From Carnegiea gigantea (lineage: Eukaryota > Streptophyta > Magnoliopsida > Caryophyllales > Cactaceae): a stretch of 64,000 bases of DNA. A program made the position numbers and the translations under genes. Under the pieces are notes generated by a model, which was not told where the DNA came from, did no database searches, and saw nothing but the letters and a program-made list of their open reading frames with translations. Where the stretch lies: positions 295,001-359,000 of the forward strand of contig JAKOGI010000328.1 of assembly GCA_029747015.1 (NCBI GenBank). The letters are read 5' to 3'. This document shows, in pieces, positions 35,094 to 48,557 of this stretch. Every line of letters starts with the position of its first letter. The stretch's first letter is position 1.

Positions 35094-35856
35094 TTATGCT
35101 GGGGAGAAATGCCAGTGGCTCTTCAAATTATTGAACACTTTATTGTACTACAGTGTTGAGTTCCCAAATGTTACAGAAAAATAACACGAATTTTAAGAGC
35201 TGCATCCACAATCACATCACATCATATCTGTACAGGAGTGGCAAGCCATTTATCATGCTGGGTTGGCGGGGTACGAAAATGACATGAAGCAAAAACATCA
35301 ACAAATTATCACTCTTTGACCCTTGTTTACTGCCTTCTGCCTATAACAAGTCAGTCTTCTTCTTCTCTCTCTTTCTACTTTGCCGCGATGAGCGAAATTT
35401 CTTAGACATGTACTCTCTAAAACTGATGGGAGACAGAAATCGAAAACAAATCGCATGTATACTTGGAAAAATTTATGATTGAAAACTTGGATTAAGTAGA
35501 TGTTTATTACTCGGCATTTTTCTGGCCGTATATTTATTATGAGCTTTTTTTTTTTTTGGGCTGAGCTAAGCAAATTTATTTTTCAACATTTAGTACGAAG
35601 TGTTTAGTTCTATTTAAGGCAATTTAATTAGCTGGATTGAGTAGATGTTTATTGCTCATATTTAGTTATTATCAATCTCATTCAATAACATTCATAATAT
35701 GTAGTTATCTTCAAGATTTGTTAATCTTTGCAAATATTATTTAATTTTTTATTAATAGGTAAATTAAAGCTTATATCATATTTCTAAGAGTACATACTTC
35801 TACAAGTCATGTCAGCGTCACATATTAAAAATCATATGTATGATAAATACAAGTTG

Positions 35857-35860
<4 letters not shown>

Positions 35861-35916
<56 letters not shown>

Positions 35917-35917
35917 A
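35861..35917. repeat. (AT)n(TG)n compound microsatellite
   Basis: A run of about 20 TA units passes directly into TG units. Confidence 0.9.
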
Positions 35918-36321
35918 TAAGTGGGAGTATAAAATCGTAAATATATGATATACATTATCTAGGTAAATTTTGGTACGCACATAACAATGGAGAATTCAAG
36001 TTTGGCATCTCTTGTAAAAATCCAACATCCTATTATTAGGCTATTTAAAAAAAACGAGATATTATTTGATGGTGATTGCCGCCGATGAAGATTAAAAGGC
36101 AAAATTATCAATTAGTGTTGCTTTAAATTTAATATTACTCAAAGGTGTTATTGTACTCGATGGCGTTGTTTTTGGGAGACATGTTGTCAGCTTACTTTTG
36201 TGCTGGCAATATTTTGTAGAAAGTAATTTACTCCTCTACCCTTAAATTAAAGCAGTCATCCCAAACACAACTAACACAATTCTCTATCTTTTTTTCTCAC
36301 TCCACCAACACCTTCCTCCAT

Positions 36322-37338
36322 CGAATTATACACCCTAAATGGGCCACTGCGAAGCTATATATATATGTGTGCGTTTGCACGTGTGCATGTGTGGGCGTGG
36401 GTCATATGGGATTGTTATCCCCTCAAGATGATTGTGTAAATCCGGGTTAGTTATGCCAAATGTTAGGATTAGCGCATCAAATTATGCACGTTAAATGGAT
36501 CGATACGAAACTATATGTATATGTCGTATGGGAATGTTATCCCCTTCTAGTTGACTGTGTAAAGTCCGGTTAAGTATTACAAATGTTAGGGTTATCGCAT
36601 CAAATGAAGCACCTTAAATGGACTGCTTTGCGTGGCAGTGTCGTGGGCGGTGAGTACATAATTAGGATTAGCGTCGTTAAATTGCGATGGTCGTATAATC
36701 CCCTTCTAGTTGACCCAGATCGGTATGTGAGCCAAATCTGCGCAAAGGGTGTGTGGTGTGTGGAACAAGAATGTTATCCCCTCCAGATGACTGTGTAAAC
36801 CCTGGTGAACTATTCCAAAGGGTTAGCGCATCAAATTATGCACCTTAAATGTACCGCTATTTAGTAAGCTATGGGGTATCCTTTATCTGTATACATGATA
36901 CGATTATAATGACATTAATCTAAATCAGATCAAACTGCGAACGCTATACAATTTTAGAGTGTGTTACTACGAAGATACATTAGAAAAAACCCTTAAGAGG
37001 AGAATAGCACATTTATTTTACTCATTTCTCTGATCTATATCTATGCATTATGAGGGGTTGATTGTATACGGAGCATTGTGGTTCTCTTGAAACCACATAA
37101 TGAACATCTTATGCATAAAAGATGGGTAAGTTTTGGTACAATGGTGACATAGAGAAGCTTCTTCACCTCATTTGGTTGTCCTGATATTGTTGGTCTCTTG
37201 CTCCATCGTGTGTATGTGTGTGGATATATATGCGTATGGAATGTTATCCCCTCCAGATAATTATGTAAACCCCGATTACTATTCCAAATATTAGGGTTAG
37301 CGCATCAAATTATGCATCTTAAATAGACCGCTGCGAAA

Positions 37339-37384
<46 letters not shown>

Positions 37385-37512
37385 GTGTGTGGGGGTATGG
37401 GAATGTTATCCCTCAAGATGACTATGAAAACCGGGCTATTGATGCCAAATGTTTAGGTTAGCGCCATCAAATTATGCAGTTAAATGGACCATTACGAAGC
37501 TATATACATGCA
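36322..37512. repeat. Satellite-like tandem array with microsatellite tails
   Basis: A unit of roughly 110-170 bases recurs, anchored at GAATGTTATCCCCTC (about 36410, 36532, 36771, 37231 and 37402, with partial units near 36335 and 36700). Each contains GTTAGGGTTAGCGCATCAAATTATGCACCTTAAATGG and ends in a TG/TA run of variable length; the run at about 37342-37377 is longest. Copies are diverged and unevenly spaced. No coding frame is conserved between units. Confidence 0.75.
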
Positions 37513-37514
37513 CA

Positions 37515-37782
37515 TATATATGTGTGTGTATGTGTGTGTGTGTGTGTATATATATATCTAACTATCTATCTACACACACACACACACACACATATTTGAA
37601 ATCCGGATTAGCCGAAATAGTAAATTTAGGTTAGTACAACTCATTAACCTGGTTAATTGCATATAATTTCGGAGATAGTTTAAGATGTTGGTAGGTTGTA
37701 TTACCTCAAAAGTCGCTTTATGACGATTCAACACCCACATTTCAAGAACAACAAACAAAAAAAAAATAATAATAATAATAAT

Positions 37783-37849
<67 letters not shown>

Positions 37850-37994
37850 CAACAATAACAACATAATTTGGTTGCTAGTACCGTCTGCAACGTTGTTTTG
37901 ACTTTGTAATATTAAATAATTTTTCAGTTTTCTAATAGCATGAACTGAATTAGCATAGTTGGCGTTTCAACCCAGGTGAATGTAAACAACACAT

Positions 37995-38084
<90 letters not shown>

Positions 38085-38210
38085 GTCTGAGTCCATTTCA
38101 CATTCATACTTTGGTTAGCTAACCCTAACATTGCCTTCACTAACCCGGGTTAATATTACACAACATATAGGATAACATCACTATACGATATATATATATA
38201 TATATGCTGT
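37515..38210. repeat. Microsatellite cluster: TG/CA, AAT/AAC and long (TA)n
   Basis: TG/TA and CA runs at 37519-37591, AAT then AAC then AAT triplets at 37760-37866, a pure TA run of about 40 units at 38001-38080, and a short TA run at 38190-38204. Two diverged copies of TGAGTCCATT...TTTGGTTAGCTAA.CCTAAC lie at about 38087 and 38213. Confidence 0.9.
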
Positions 38211-38214
38211 GTGA

Positions 38215-39540
38215 GTCCATTGACGTTCACAATTTGGTTAGCTAATCCTAACCATTGGCTATTTATATCAAGAAAAGAAAAGTAGAGATAAGATTTCAAA
38301 TATTTTACTTAAAATAAAAAAATATAAGACCTGAATTTTCTATTAAGTACAACGAAAAAGAAATAATAGTTTTCAGTGTAAAAATACTTATCGAAATACA
38401 GAATTAAAAATAAGAAGAGTAATTGTACACCTCAAATTTAAAGTTTTAATTTAATTTTTTTATAAGATCACTAATTGAATATGTAATATTAGTTATATTA
38501 TAAACATAATTAATTCTAAGTTATTGAAAATAATTTTCTAAAAGTTGCTATTAAGGACATCATTTACCGTTAATTCTTTTTTAAAAAAATAGTGTTAATT
38601 ATTGACAAACTACCTTTGTAAATATAGATTTTAATTAAAAAAATTTATATTAATATTTTAAAAATTTCATTGTATTAAAATTTGATTAATTTTAAAATTA
38701 CTTTTAAACTAACTTCTAATTTCTAATATTTTTAGAAAATATCTCCTTAATTGATTGCAAGAAGAGAGAGATGAGAGAGATAGTAGAGTGATAGTCACGG
38801 TAAAAGAGAGAATAAGCAGTAACGAGTGAAGGGCAACAAAGTAAATTCATCAAGAGACAATCCATGATAGCGCGCATGGTGTTGTGCAGCTTGTCTGTCA
38901 AAGAACCTCATTGTAAGGAGAACAAATTTGAGTAATATAAAATTAAAAGACACTTATTGGTAATTTTCGATCAAAATGCCAGAAGGGGCTAAAAAACAAT
39001 TAAATGACACGGGCTAGTTAGCTTGAGAGAGTTTAGAAAGACGGAAGTACATGGACAATGAATGTTGAGAAAAGACCAAAAAAAATGTGTTGATAATTTG
39101 GAAATGACCCGTGAGTTTGGATTCAATCTCAAAACGTGCAAAAGCGCCATCCATCCATCCATGGGACCCAACCCTTTGGCTCACCTATATTTAATATTCC
39201 ATCCGAAAGGTACGGTCAGCTATATAGTTTCTACAGAAGGGAAATTACCTATGGCTGTTGGACTGAAGGTCGTTTTCGTTTTTTTAGACTGTCGTTAAGT
39301 TTGGTGTTGTTTTGGCCTCACATATGGGGGCCCCTGTCTATGACATGGCACCCTGAATTGCTTCTCAGGGGCCCCTGCCTGTCACTGAGCCTTTGCTTGC
39401 AATGCTGTCTATTCAGAAGCAAGAAAAATATTATAACCTCAATCCAACACTCATAGGTAAATCTCAGAAACAACAACCATAGAAAAACTTTAAAGACAAG
39501 TAGCAGCCACAGCACTTGCATTCGCTGTCTATTCAGGCAT
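38215..39540. other. Intergenic region and probable distal NHX promoter
   Basis: AT-rich with no supported gene. GA-rich stretches occur near 38763-38800. The sequence becomes pyrimidine-rich and GC-richer from about 39560, which fits the start of the NHX transcript. Confidence 0.45.
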
Positions 39541-39589
39541 CCAACGAGCAGTGTTGTTCTCACTCTCCCCCCCCCCCCCCCGCACAACA

Positions 39590-40696
39590 CGCCTCTCTCT
39601 TTTTCTTCCTCTCTCTCTCTCTCTTCGCCATCGCCATTCTCGTTCTCTGACGAAGGAATCCATGTTCGATTTCTCTTTGTTGGCTTGCTCCTCTCCCTGA
39701 ATTTTCTCCTCCTTTTTCTCTCCGTCTTTTCGGAGTTCCTCTTTCTCCTTTCCTCAAACCTTCCCCCTCCTCTTTCTCTTCTCTTTCCCCTTTCTCTGAA
39801 TTCTCAGTTTCGTGGATGATGGAGATTGGATTATGAGGATTGTTGTTCGAATGTTGTCTCCGTTTCTCAATGTGGCTTGAATTTGATGATTTTGAAGCAA
39901 AGGCATCTGATTTCACGATGTTTTGGTGGTAATTGTTTGATTCGTTGCTGTTTTTGAGGCATTGGAGCGGCGGATCGGTCGAATCTCTGAGCATGTTTCG
40001 TTCTCCGTCGCATTGATTTCAACCCGGACGGATTGGTAGGTTAATTGAATCAAATCGCATGCAACTTTTCAAGTTTTTTTTTGTAGCACAATGTTCGATT
40101 TGAAAGTGGTCGTTTTAATGTAAAATAAGTAACGAATCTAAGCTATGCCATTTCATCGTTGTTTGTGCTGCAATTTTTGGAATAAATTTTGTTTCCGACG
40201 AAGCAAGTTGAATCAATCACTCATTTGTTCTATGCCCCGGGCAATTACCGTACTGTTTTATTTTATTATTTATGCCCCGTAATATTAATATTTGGTCTGG
40301 CTGCAATTATGTTGCTAATCAAGTGGTTTTTTGGGGTTCTGAGAATATTAATTATGAGTAGATAAGTTACGTGTTATTTCTGGATTGATGAATTCGGTAT
40401 TTAATTTTCCCGCTAATTAATCCAATGATTAAACTTAATTGCAGAGTTTGTATGGCCTAGGAGTTTACGAGGGTTTTGAGATGGAACTTCGCCGCAGCCA
40501 TAAGAAGTAGAAAAGTTCGAATTTTGGATGTTCTAAACAGAATCCCGAATACTTTTCGTAAATTAGTTGATTTACATAACCATAATACAAGAAGCAGTAG
40601 TTTTTTTTTTTTTTTTTTTTTTTTGGGTGGAAAGTTATACAAGGAGCAGTAGTTGAAAGAGGGGGGAAAAAAAAGGGGAGAAAAAAACTGGAGAAA
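39590..40696 (+). other. NHX 5' leader with probable leader intron
   Basis: CT-rich sequence from 39590 resembles a transcribed plant leader. A possible intron runs from a GTAGGT donor at 40036 to a TTGCAG acceptor ending at 40444, followed by sequence leading to the ATG at 40697. Arabidopsis NHX1 also has a leader intron. A T20+ tract with GGG at about 40600-40627 sits inside the leader, which is unusual and may reflect an insertion. Confidence 0.45.
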
Positions 40697-43600
40697 ATGG
40701 GGTTTGAGTTGAGCTCTATGATTAGCAACAAGTTGCAAATGCTGTCCACTTCCGATCATGGCTCGGTGGTGTCCATGAATCTGTTCGTGGCACTTCTGTG
40801 TGCTTGCATTGTGATCGGTCACCTTCTGAGGAGAATCGTTGGATGAACGAATCAATTACTGCTTTGCTTATAGTAAGCTTCTTATCTTTGGCTCTTTGCT
40901 CAATGCCAGTGTGCCTCTTGGATGGTTGTGATGTTGGATGTTAAGTTGTGATTGGGGCTCATAATTCAAAACAATGTGCTTGTAACTTTTCCTCACAGGG
41001 TTTGGCCACGGGGGTCATAATCCTACTGGTGAGTGGCGGAAAGAGTTCTCATCTGTGGTGTTCAGTGAAGATCTTTTCTTCATATACCTTCTTCGCCCAT
41101 CATATTCAATGCTGGGTAAGCGCCCCCCCCCCCCCCCCCTCGGACTTTGTTATTCCAAAGTCTATTGTTCATGATTGGCATACATCCAGTTAAACATCTT
41201 CGTCTATGAGAATCTCAGCATGGGAAAAATTGGGATATGATCCCATCTCTCAAGCAACATGAGCTTTTATTAACTACCATATCAGATGGCATTTTGTGAT
41301 GACTTCACCTTATTGCGAATCCTGCTGATGGAGGGCTGTTGCCTACTGGATAGTTAAGTTGAATCTATGAGGACAGTACCAACCACTGGAATTGCTCCGG
41401 TTGGAATCTTCTGATGTGCTTGGTTTATGTTTTCATTAGCAAAGTATGATTAGTAAATAATTCCATTTGTGCCAGAGTAAGACTGCTTTCTTACATTCCA
41501 CTCGATCAGCCAGCAGAGTTCCTGCTTCCCTGGGCTTCACTAATTAGGTTGACCAGTCAACAACTGTGGTTAGGATTTCATTGTATGAGGGTTTAAAGGA
41601 GCCCAAGAAGGCACCGGGGTATTTGAATGCTTATATACATGCATACATACATATGGCCAGTTGGACTAGATAATCAAGAAAGAAAAAGGATTCAAGCCTT
41701 AATTTTCTTTGTTTGTGAAATTTTTTTATCCTTCATCAGTTTCCTTGATAAATCCATCATTCACAGATTGAATTGCATCTGTAATAACTCTATGAATGAG
41801 GTGTATCATACGGGAGCACCAGGCACCTAAAGATGCTAGTGTTCTATTTCTCTTGAAATGTGGTGTTTAATGATGAAGAATGGCTTGGCTCAGTAAAGAG
41901 TTTGAACTGTAGCTTTTTATATTGCTGTCAAGCATTTGAACCTTTGATTAGTAGATATTAATATGTTAAATTTCATATTTTTGTCAGGTTTCAGGTGAAA
42001 AAGAAGCAATTCTTCCGTAACTTCATGACAATCATGATGTATGGAGCTGTGGGTACATTATATCTTTTACAGTCATATCACTCGGTAAGTTCAACCCATA
42101 TGTCAATTGCTGGTATGTTTCCTTCCAAATGTTTGGTTCGTAAGTAAACATTGAAGTCGAAACCACTTGCATTCTTGATTACTCTTGTTTCTAACAGTTG
42201 CCTTTAGTTTTGCACACTGCTGTCAACACTCCTTCATCCCAGTCTCTGTTCCATTAGAATACTTTCCTGAGCCTTTTTTTGTGCCCTCCAGACCCGGAGG
42301 ATGAGAACCCAGGCTAGGAGACACCTCATCATGTTTCCCTGGTTATATATTTGTGAAGTAGAATACCTTATAGCTTAAAGTGGGAAGTTCTGTGTTTTGT
42401 GCTATTGCTGTTAAACTCGTGTCAACATCTGTTGTGGAGTGTAACATTGTTGCATTACTAATATGGTGGATTTTGTTTTCCTTCGAAACTCTTCATTTGT
42501 CTCTTGGAAGGATGATTGCTTTCGAGAAAAACTGGATGGTCATGGCGATTGAATAAAAGAATATGCTGGTGTAGTTATTTGCTTTGTGATTGCGATTTTT
42601 TTTTTTTTTTTTTTTGGGGGGGGGGGGTTTGACTGAGCAGCTTTCATAGTGGTATATTCTTATCATCCTGCATTCTTTAGAAAGTGTATGACAAAGAAGG
42701 GTTGGTTTCTATGGTTGGTTAAATTTGACTGGCTTAATTGATTTGTTTGAAGACTCTTAAAGACTAGACTAAATTCTCAATTCCAAGTGATCGTCTAATA
42801 CTTGCTGCAGGAGCTATGGAAATCTTCAAGAGTTGGGATATTGGTTCTCTAGATATAAGCGACTATCTTGGTAATTATGTTCGTGACTTATGTTTTCATG
42901 TAGAACCCATTTTATCTTGTGCTTGGGTACTAATGGTTTCCTCGATGAATCTCAGCAATTGGTGCAATATTCGCTGCAACAGACTCTGTTTGCACATTGC
43001 AGGTGAGTACATGCCAGACATATGGAAGCATATGAAAAGCTAAGATTATGTTAGTGCAAAATTTAATGGTTACCTCTTATGGGGCAGGTTCTTAATCAAG
43101 ATGAGACTCCTCTGCTATACAGTCTGGTGTTTGGGGAAGGTGTTGTTAATGATGCAACATCAGTGGTACTTTTTAATGCGATCCAGAGCTTTGATCTCTC
43201 ACGTCTTGATCACACAATTGCTTTGAAGTTCTTTGGAAACTTCTTATATTTGTTCTTCGCAAGCACGCTGCTTGGAGTGATGGTAAGCATATGGCTATCT
43301 TCTGCTTGCTTAGTGTTTTTCTTTAAACAACTTTGTCTGGATACATGTGCTGAATTTTAGTTTTCTAATGGCAAATGAAATTTTCTATTGCTTCTGCAGA
43401 CCGGATTGCTTAGTGCATATATAATCAAGAAGTTGTATTTTGGACGGTATGTTTCATTTGAGCATGGACGTTGGAAATTTGATTGATTCTCATGAAACAC
43501 TATTTATCTTTCTCCTTTAATTTGTGGAGTATTATATTCATTTCTTCGTGGTAAGTTCCAATACCAAAAATTGTCATGAAACATAGGATGTTGGAATCAG

Positions 43601-46600
43601 AGATGGTGCCTTTTCAGGAGTTTCTCATTCTTGATTTCTTGTTCTATTGCGGAGTTATCCAGCAAGCTTGAATGCTTGATAACTTCAAATTCAGATTGAT
43701 ATACTTCATTTCATGTCTTATGGTCTGGTTTCTGGGTCTTCCTCTACTAGTGCTTCCAAATTGCAATGCATTCTTATTGTGTACAGAGAAAACCCCAAAA
43801 TACCACAACCACAGATCATGCTTTTGCATGTTCATCTGTATATTGACAGTGAAGCTCCTGTGTTGAAAGTCCACGGGTATGCTTTTGGTCATGATCACCA
43901 AAATGGATAGTGTTGAGCTCAAGATACTTCTGGTCAATGCTGGGCCTGACAATTGTGTATCCATGTGACTGGCTGACTGCCATGTGAGATCATGGACTAG
44001 AAAGGTTTACTGTGGGTGTTATTTGTGGGAATGTCCAATTGTGTATAGCTCACCTATCAGGACTTGTAGCATACTACTCACTTATCAGGTGGATGATGTA
44101 GTACAAACTACTGGAGGCATTTGTGATCTTGGTGCTAGCATTTTCTATTCACCTATTGTATTACGTAAATGTCCTATCTATTCACCCTTCTGGAAGGGAT
44201 GGGAAACAAATAACTATGAAGCATCATTCCCATTATGTTGGAGCCCTCAAGCCTTGACTTCTATTAAATAATTTAGTTCCATGGTTGCTTGAACTCTTCT
44301 GCATTATTAGTTAATTAGAGGGCTTTCGCAGTCGCCAATAGTTGTTTATCATTTTCGAATTCTTCTTCAAGGCAAGTAGGGACCGAAGCCAGAGGAAAGC
44401 CTTAACAATGATCAAAATCAAATAGCAAAAAGGAACTAGTTATGGGCATCTTCTCCTTTGTTCTTCAACAAAGATTATGTGGTGCCAGACATATACCAAC
44501 ATTGGGACTTATATTTACTGTTGTGCAAACCTGAATTCAAAAATTATTGGCTGTTTCAATTGTTGTTGTTGCTACTGCTGCTCCCGTTGCGTGTCTGTCG
44601 TGGAACTATGGACTTGAAATGGGTTTAAAGCAATCCTTACTTATCTAGGACCTACTTTTAGAAGTTAGAACACATTTAGCAGGAAATTTGATATTGGTTT
44701 CTTCATTCGAAATTGATTTCCGGTTCCCAGGCTATGTGGCTCTTCCTCTTGGGATTTATAGCATTTGCTCTTAACTTTATGGTCTCATCTGTCTTTGTGT
44801 AAATTTTCTGTCAGAGAAAGGAAAAACAACACTGCTTGTTAGTTGTTGCTTACAAGTTACAAAAGTGAAAGATAAAGATGGATGAAGATACCTTAAATTG
44901 TTTAATTTGTTGTCCTTGAGGAAAGAATTAAGATCCACGTTTACATTATCTCTGCAAAATAAGTGGGTATACTTTCTTTCAAACTGCCACACAACTTAGT
45001 GTTAAAATTGATATCCTCCAACTGAAGTTCCTGTGGAAAATTGCAGGCATTCCACTGACCGTGAGGTTGCTCTGATGATGCTTATGGCTTACCTATCATA
45101 CATGCTCGGCGAAGTCAGTTCCCACACTTGTGTTTATTCTTCTTTAATTTCATTGGGAAAGGCCCTCTTTGTGGTGCTGGCAGTGCCACTATTCTGTTGT
45201 CTAACCTAAGACATTTTGTTGTCTGCAGCTATTTTATTTAAGTGGAATTCTTACAGTGTTTTTCTGTGGGATTGTAATGTCTCATTACACATGGCACAAT
45301 GTGACTGAGAGCTCGAGAGTAACAACCAAGTACAGTTGCTTCTTTTTACTCAAACTTGTAATCATGTTGCATGGTACTAATACTGTTTCCTAACTAAGTT
45401 TACTTTTCTGATATCTTAGGCATGCATTCGCAACTCTGTCTTTTGTTGCCGAGACTTTTATATTTTTATATGTCGGCATGGATGCCTTAGATATTGAGAA
45501 ATGGAGATTTGTGAGTGATAGGTATGACTAAATCTTGGTGCATTATTCATATGATAGCTCATGCATTAAATCTATCTTCTTGAATCTTGTGATGTTTCAC
45601 ATGAGATTGCAATTTGAACATCTCAAATAAGTTCTCTCTGTGGCTCCTGGCATGATTCTGTGCAGTCCTGGAGTATCCATTGCTGTGAGTGCCATATTGC
45701 TGGGTCTTCTCATGATTGGACGAGCAGCTTTTGTTTTCCCCTTGTCCTTCATAACTAACTTGTCCAAGAAATCTCAAACTGAAAAAGTCTCTCTCAAGAA
45801 GCAGGTAAGCTTTCCTGTCCTTTGCCAGACGTCTTTTTTGTTAGTCAGCTATTATGAATATGAACATTATTTTGAAAATTTTCTTCCTGCAGGTGATAAT
45901 ATGGTGGGCTGGTCTCATAAGAGGTGCTGTCTCCATAGCACTTGCTTATAATAAGGTATGTGAATGTGATGGATTCTTCCAACTTCATTGTAATTGTATA
46001 TTTATTATCTAGACCAGAAACTAGCATATAGTGGTTCATTGATGAAATGCTCAGTCATACCATGTTTATTGAGCTACAACCAAGTTCTGATATGAAAGTC
46101 CTAAACTTGTTGACTTGCCTATGAAGTTTACGAGGGCAGGGCACACCCAACTGATGGGGAACGCAATCATGATCACAAGCACAATATCTGTTGTCCTCTT
46201 CAGCACAGTGGTAAGTCATTGCACCAACCTCTGTTCTGGCATCTTAGAAGTATGATCTTGACATCTGTTAGCAATTTTCTGCTATTTTCACCTCTGTTTT
46301 CTCTGTTAATTCTACGGAACTTGATTTCATCTGCATAGGTGAGGTCAAAATTCTTCTGCTTACCTTCCCTTCACTCTACGAGTAGTCTGCACTGCAGTAT
46401 TTGAAATGAGTCTATTATATAGCACTTCCAGGGAAACCGTATAGCAGTCCGCTAATACGGATCCCTTTAAGAGATAGGCTGGTTGAACTGGGATAACCTA
46501 GGTTGATTACACTTCGACTTTGATATGAACAGTAATCTAGCCCTTTGTTTTAGGCCAAAAACACAATTTTGAAGAACGGCCAAGGTTGAAACCTAACCTT

Positions 46601-47012
46601 TATTGGCCTTGTGCGTTGTGGCACTGAACAATTTCTTGTTCTTTGGCAGGTGTTTGGCTTACTTACAAAGCCTCTGATTATGTTTTTGCTGCCTCAACAA
46701 AGACACTTCAATAGTACTAGCACAGTATCAACAGACTTGGGGAGTCCAAAGTTATTCACCTTGCCTCTTCTTGAGGACAATGAAGAGATTTATGAAAATG
46801 GCAATCAAGAAGGCAATGGCCCTGACCGGGGCATACGGCGCCCTAGTAGCTTGCGCATGCTTCTTAAGGCCCCAACTCACACCGTCCACTACTACTGGCG
46901 TAAGTTCGATGATTCTTTCATGAGGCCTGTGTTTGGTGGGCGAGGGTTTGTACCTTATGTTCCTGGCTCGCCTACTGAGCCAGCCACCAACAACTTTGTA
47001 GACAGGTCATAG
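40697..47012 (+). CDS. NHX: Vacuolar Na+(K+)/H+ antiporter, NHX1/2 class, frameshifted as written
   Basis: Class I NHX exchanger, moving Na+ or K+ into the vacuole against protons. Coding exons: 40697-40872, 40999-41115, 41988-42084, 42811-42870, 42956-43002, 43088-43282, 43400-43446, 45047-45113, 45229-45329, 45420-45521, 45666-45804, 45893-45955, 46127-46210 and 46650-47012, equivalent to about 553 aa. Landmarks are the amiloride-site segment F-F-I-Y-L-L-P-P-I (exon 2), A-T-D-S-V-C-T-L-Q, the ion-site stretch G-E-G-V-V-N-D-A-T-S, R-G-A-V-S-I-A, and C-terminal H-Y-Y-W-R-K-F-D-D-S-F-M-R-P-V-F-G-G. Odd: relative to the conserved protein one base is missing near 40828, 41058, 41094 and 42060, giving a TGA at 40844-40846 after 49 codons. 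Exons 4-14 are intact and every residue around the gaps is conserved, so assembly error is at least as likely as pseudogenization. A poly(A) signal candidate is at 47345-47350. Confidence 0.93.
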
Positions 47013-48557
47013 AAAACGGGTAGAGGGGCAGATGTGTCCCAAACATAAAACCTAGAGCGCAGTTTTTAGGGTTTACAGTTCCTGGGGCTGAAGAACGTGG
47101 TGGCATTGGTTTTATTGGTGGTCTCGCTGCTAGCTAGGGACATATTAGTGTACAATGCTTTTGTTAATATCTATGTTTCATAAAGTTATTGGTGGGACTC
47201 GAACAGATTGGACGAATCTAGCTAGATTCCTGTAGGATGTAGTCTGTTGGCCTTTTGGTAGTTCCACTGCTCAAGTTTAGACCCCCCCCCCCAAAAAAAA
47301 AAAAAAACCCAAAAAGTGGAGTTTGGCATGTGTATTTAGTGCAGAATAAAGCGAGATTTAGAAAGTTATGTACTACAGCTCTTAGAAGAAAGGCACTTTG
47401 AAAACTTCGAGTACAAATATTATTTGTACTTTGTGTATTTTCTGAATTCTTCTTCAGGGAACACGCGGTATGAAACCAGTCTTGTGTTCTTCTCTGCTTA
47501 TTTATATATAGGCAATCTTATGTCGACAAATAATAAGCAGCTCCTTATTGTTCAGCAGAAAATATTGTAGTGTGTTGTAGTTTGTGATTTTTAATTTTTT
47601 TTTTTGTACTTATGGTTTTGCATATTAGGAGATTGGCTTGAAGGAGCTCCTTATAGTTTTTTATACTTATATTGGTGTGTTGTAGTTACCGACTTAAATT
47701 TTTTTGCATTGCTAAAGCCCGTTCTAGTATTCAATAAACGCGCGATGGATTCCAAAAAAAGGCGATGATGCTGGCAAGAAAGTATGTTAAAAGTCACAGT
47801 TTAATACTGTGCATCCATTGTCATTGAATTGTATATTTATAATTAAAATTAAATGGATACACATAAGTTCATTATACAATTTAAATTTTTCTCTTATTAT
47901 TGTGGTTCAACATTTCTTTATTGAACATCTAGTCATATGTTTTTCCTTTTGGTGCAAATGAGGTATAAAGGTTTATGTAGGGAGTATTCAAACTCAAATT
48001 TTTGATAACAACTCCAAAACCTTAAACAAGTAAGACAATGGACATCCACCTGGTCGATGGATGTTTATATATGAATACAAATATATACTAGATACGAATA
48101 TCAAATTTACTAGCTATAGACCATTAGGTCAGTGGATATTAACATTCAGATTACTAGCCACAAAGATATTAGGTCAGTGGATATTAACATTCAGATTACT
48201 AGCCACGAAGATATAACTTGTAGTTGTGAGTGCCACGGTAACTTGATTTCGTAGTTAGATATCAGAGAAAATGGAGAATCTCTATTGCAGACAAATCAAG
48301 CTCCAATTCTAGGGAGAGAACATAATACAAAGTTTATCAAAGATTGAAAACCAAGTCAAGTTGATGGTTAGTCGATCCTTCCATTATTTCAAGAAATGTC
48401 TATGGTCAGTTCCAAAAGCAACATCATCTCTTGGAAAAGGCAACAACTATACACAATAGCTCTCCTAGAAGTCAAAGTGGGGCTCAAACTCAGAGTGTAT
48501 CATCTTGGTCTCTGCAAAACCTCAGCAGCATGAACATTGCCTCATTCACTCTGAGAC
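47013..48557. other. Convergent spacer between NHX and VAP genes
   Basis: It holds the NHX 3' UTR (C11A15 tract at 47282-47307, AATAAA at 47345) and then AT-rich sequence. A 45-bp tandem duplication (ATTAGGTCAGTGGATATTAA...) spans 48123-48212. No gene is seen. Confidence 0.55.

Noticed and set aside
35298..35573. 91-codon minus-strand open frame
   Set aside because: Begins in a poly-T region, has no recognised motif and no supporting splice or promoter signals.
36322..37512. CRISPR-like spaced repeats
   Set aside because: Units are diverged, uneven in length and carry microsatellites; this is plant nuclear DNA with no cas genes.
37570..37890. Open frame on the minus strand rich in Tyr, Val and Ile
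   Set aside because: It is translation of AAT/AAC and CA microsatellites; no family motif or codon signal.
39560..39994. 144-codon minus-strand open frame with Glu/Arg-rich product
   Set aside because: It is the antisense of the CT-rich NHX leader; the composition explains the open frame.
40457..40855. 132-codon minus-strand open frame
   Set aside because: It overlaps NHX coding exon 1 in antisense and contains a poly-Lys run from the T tract.
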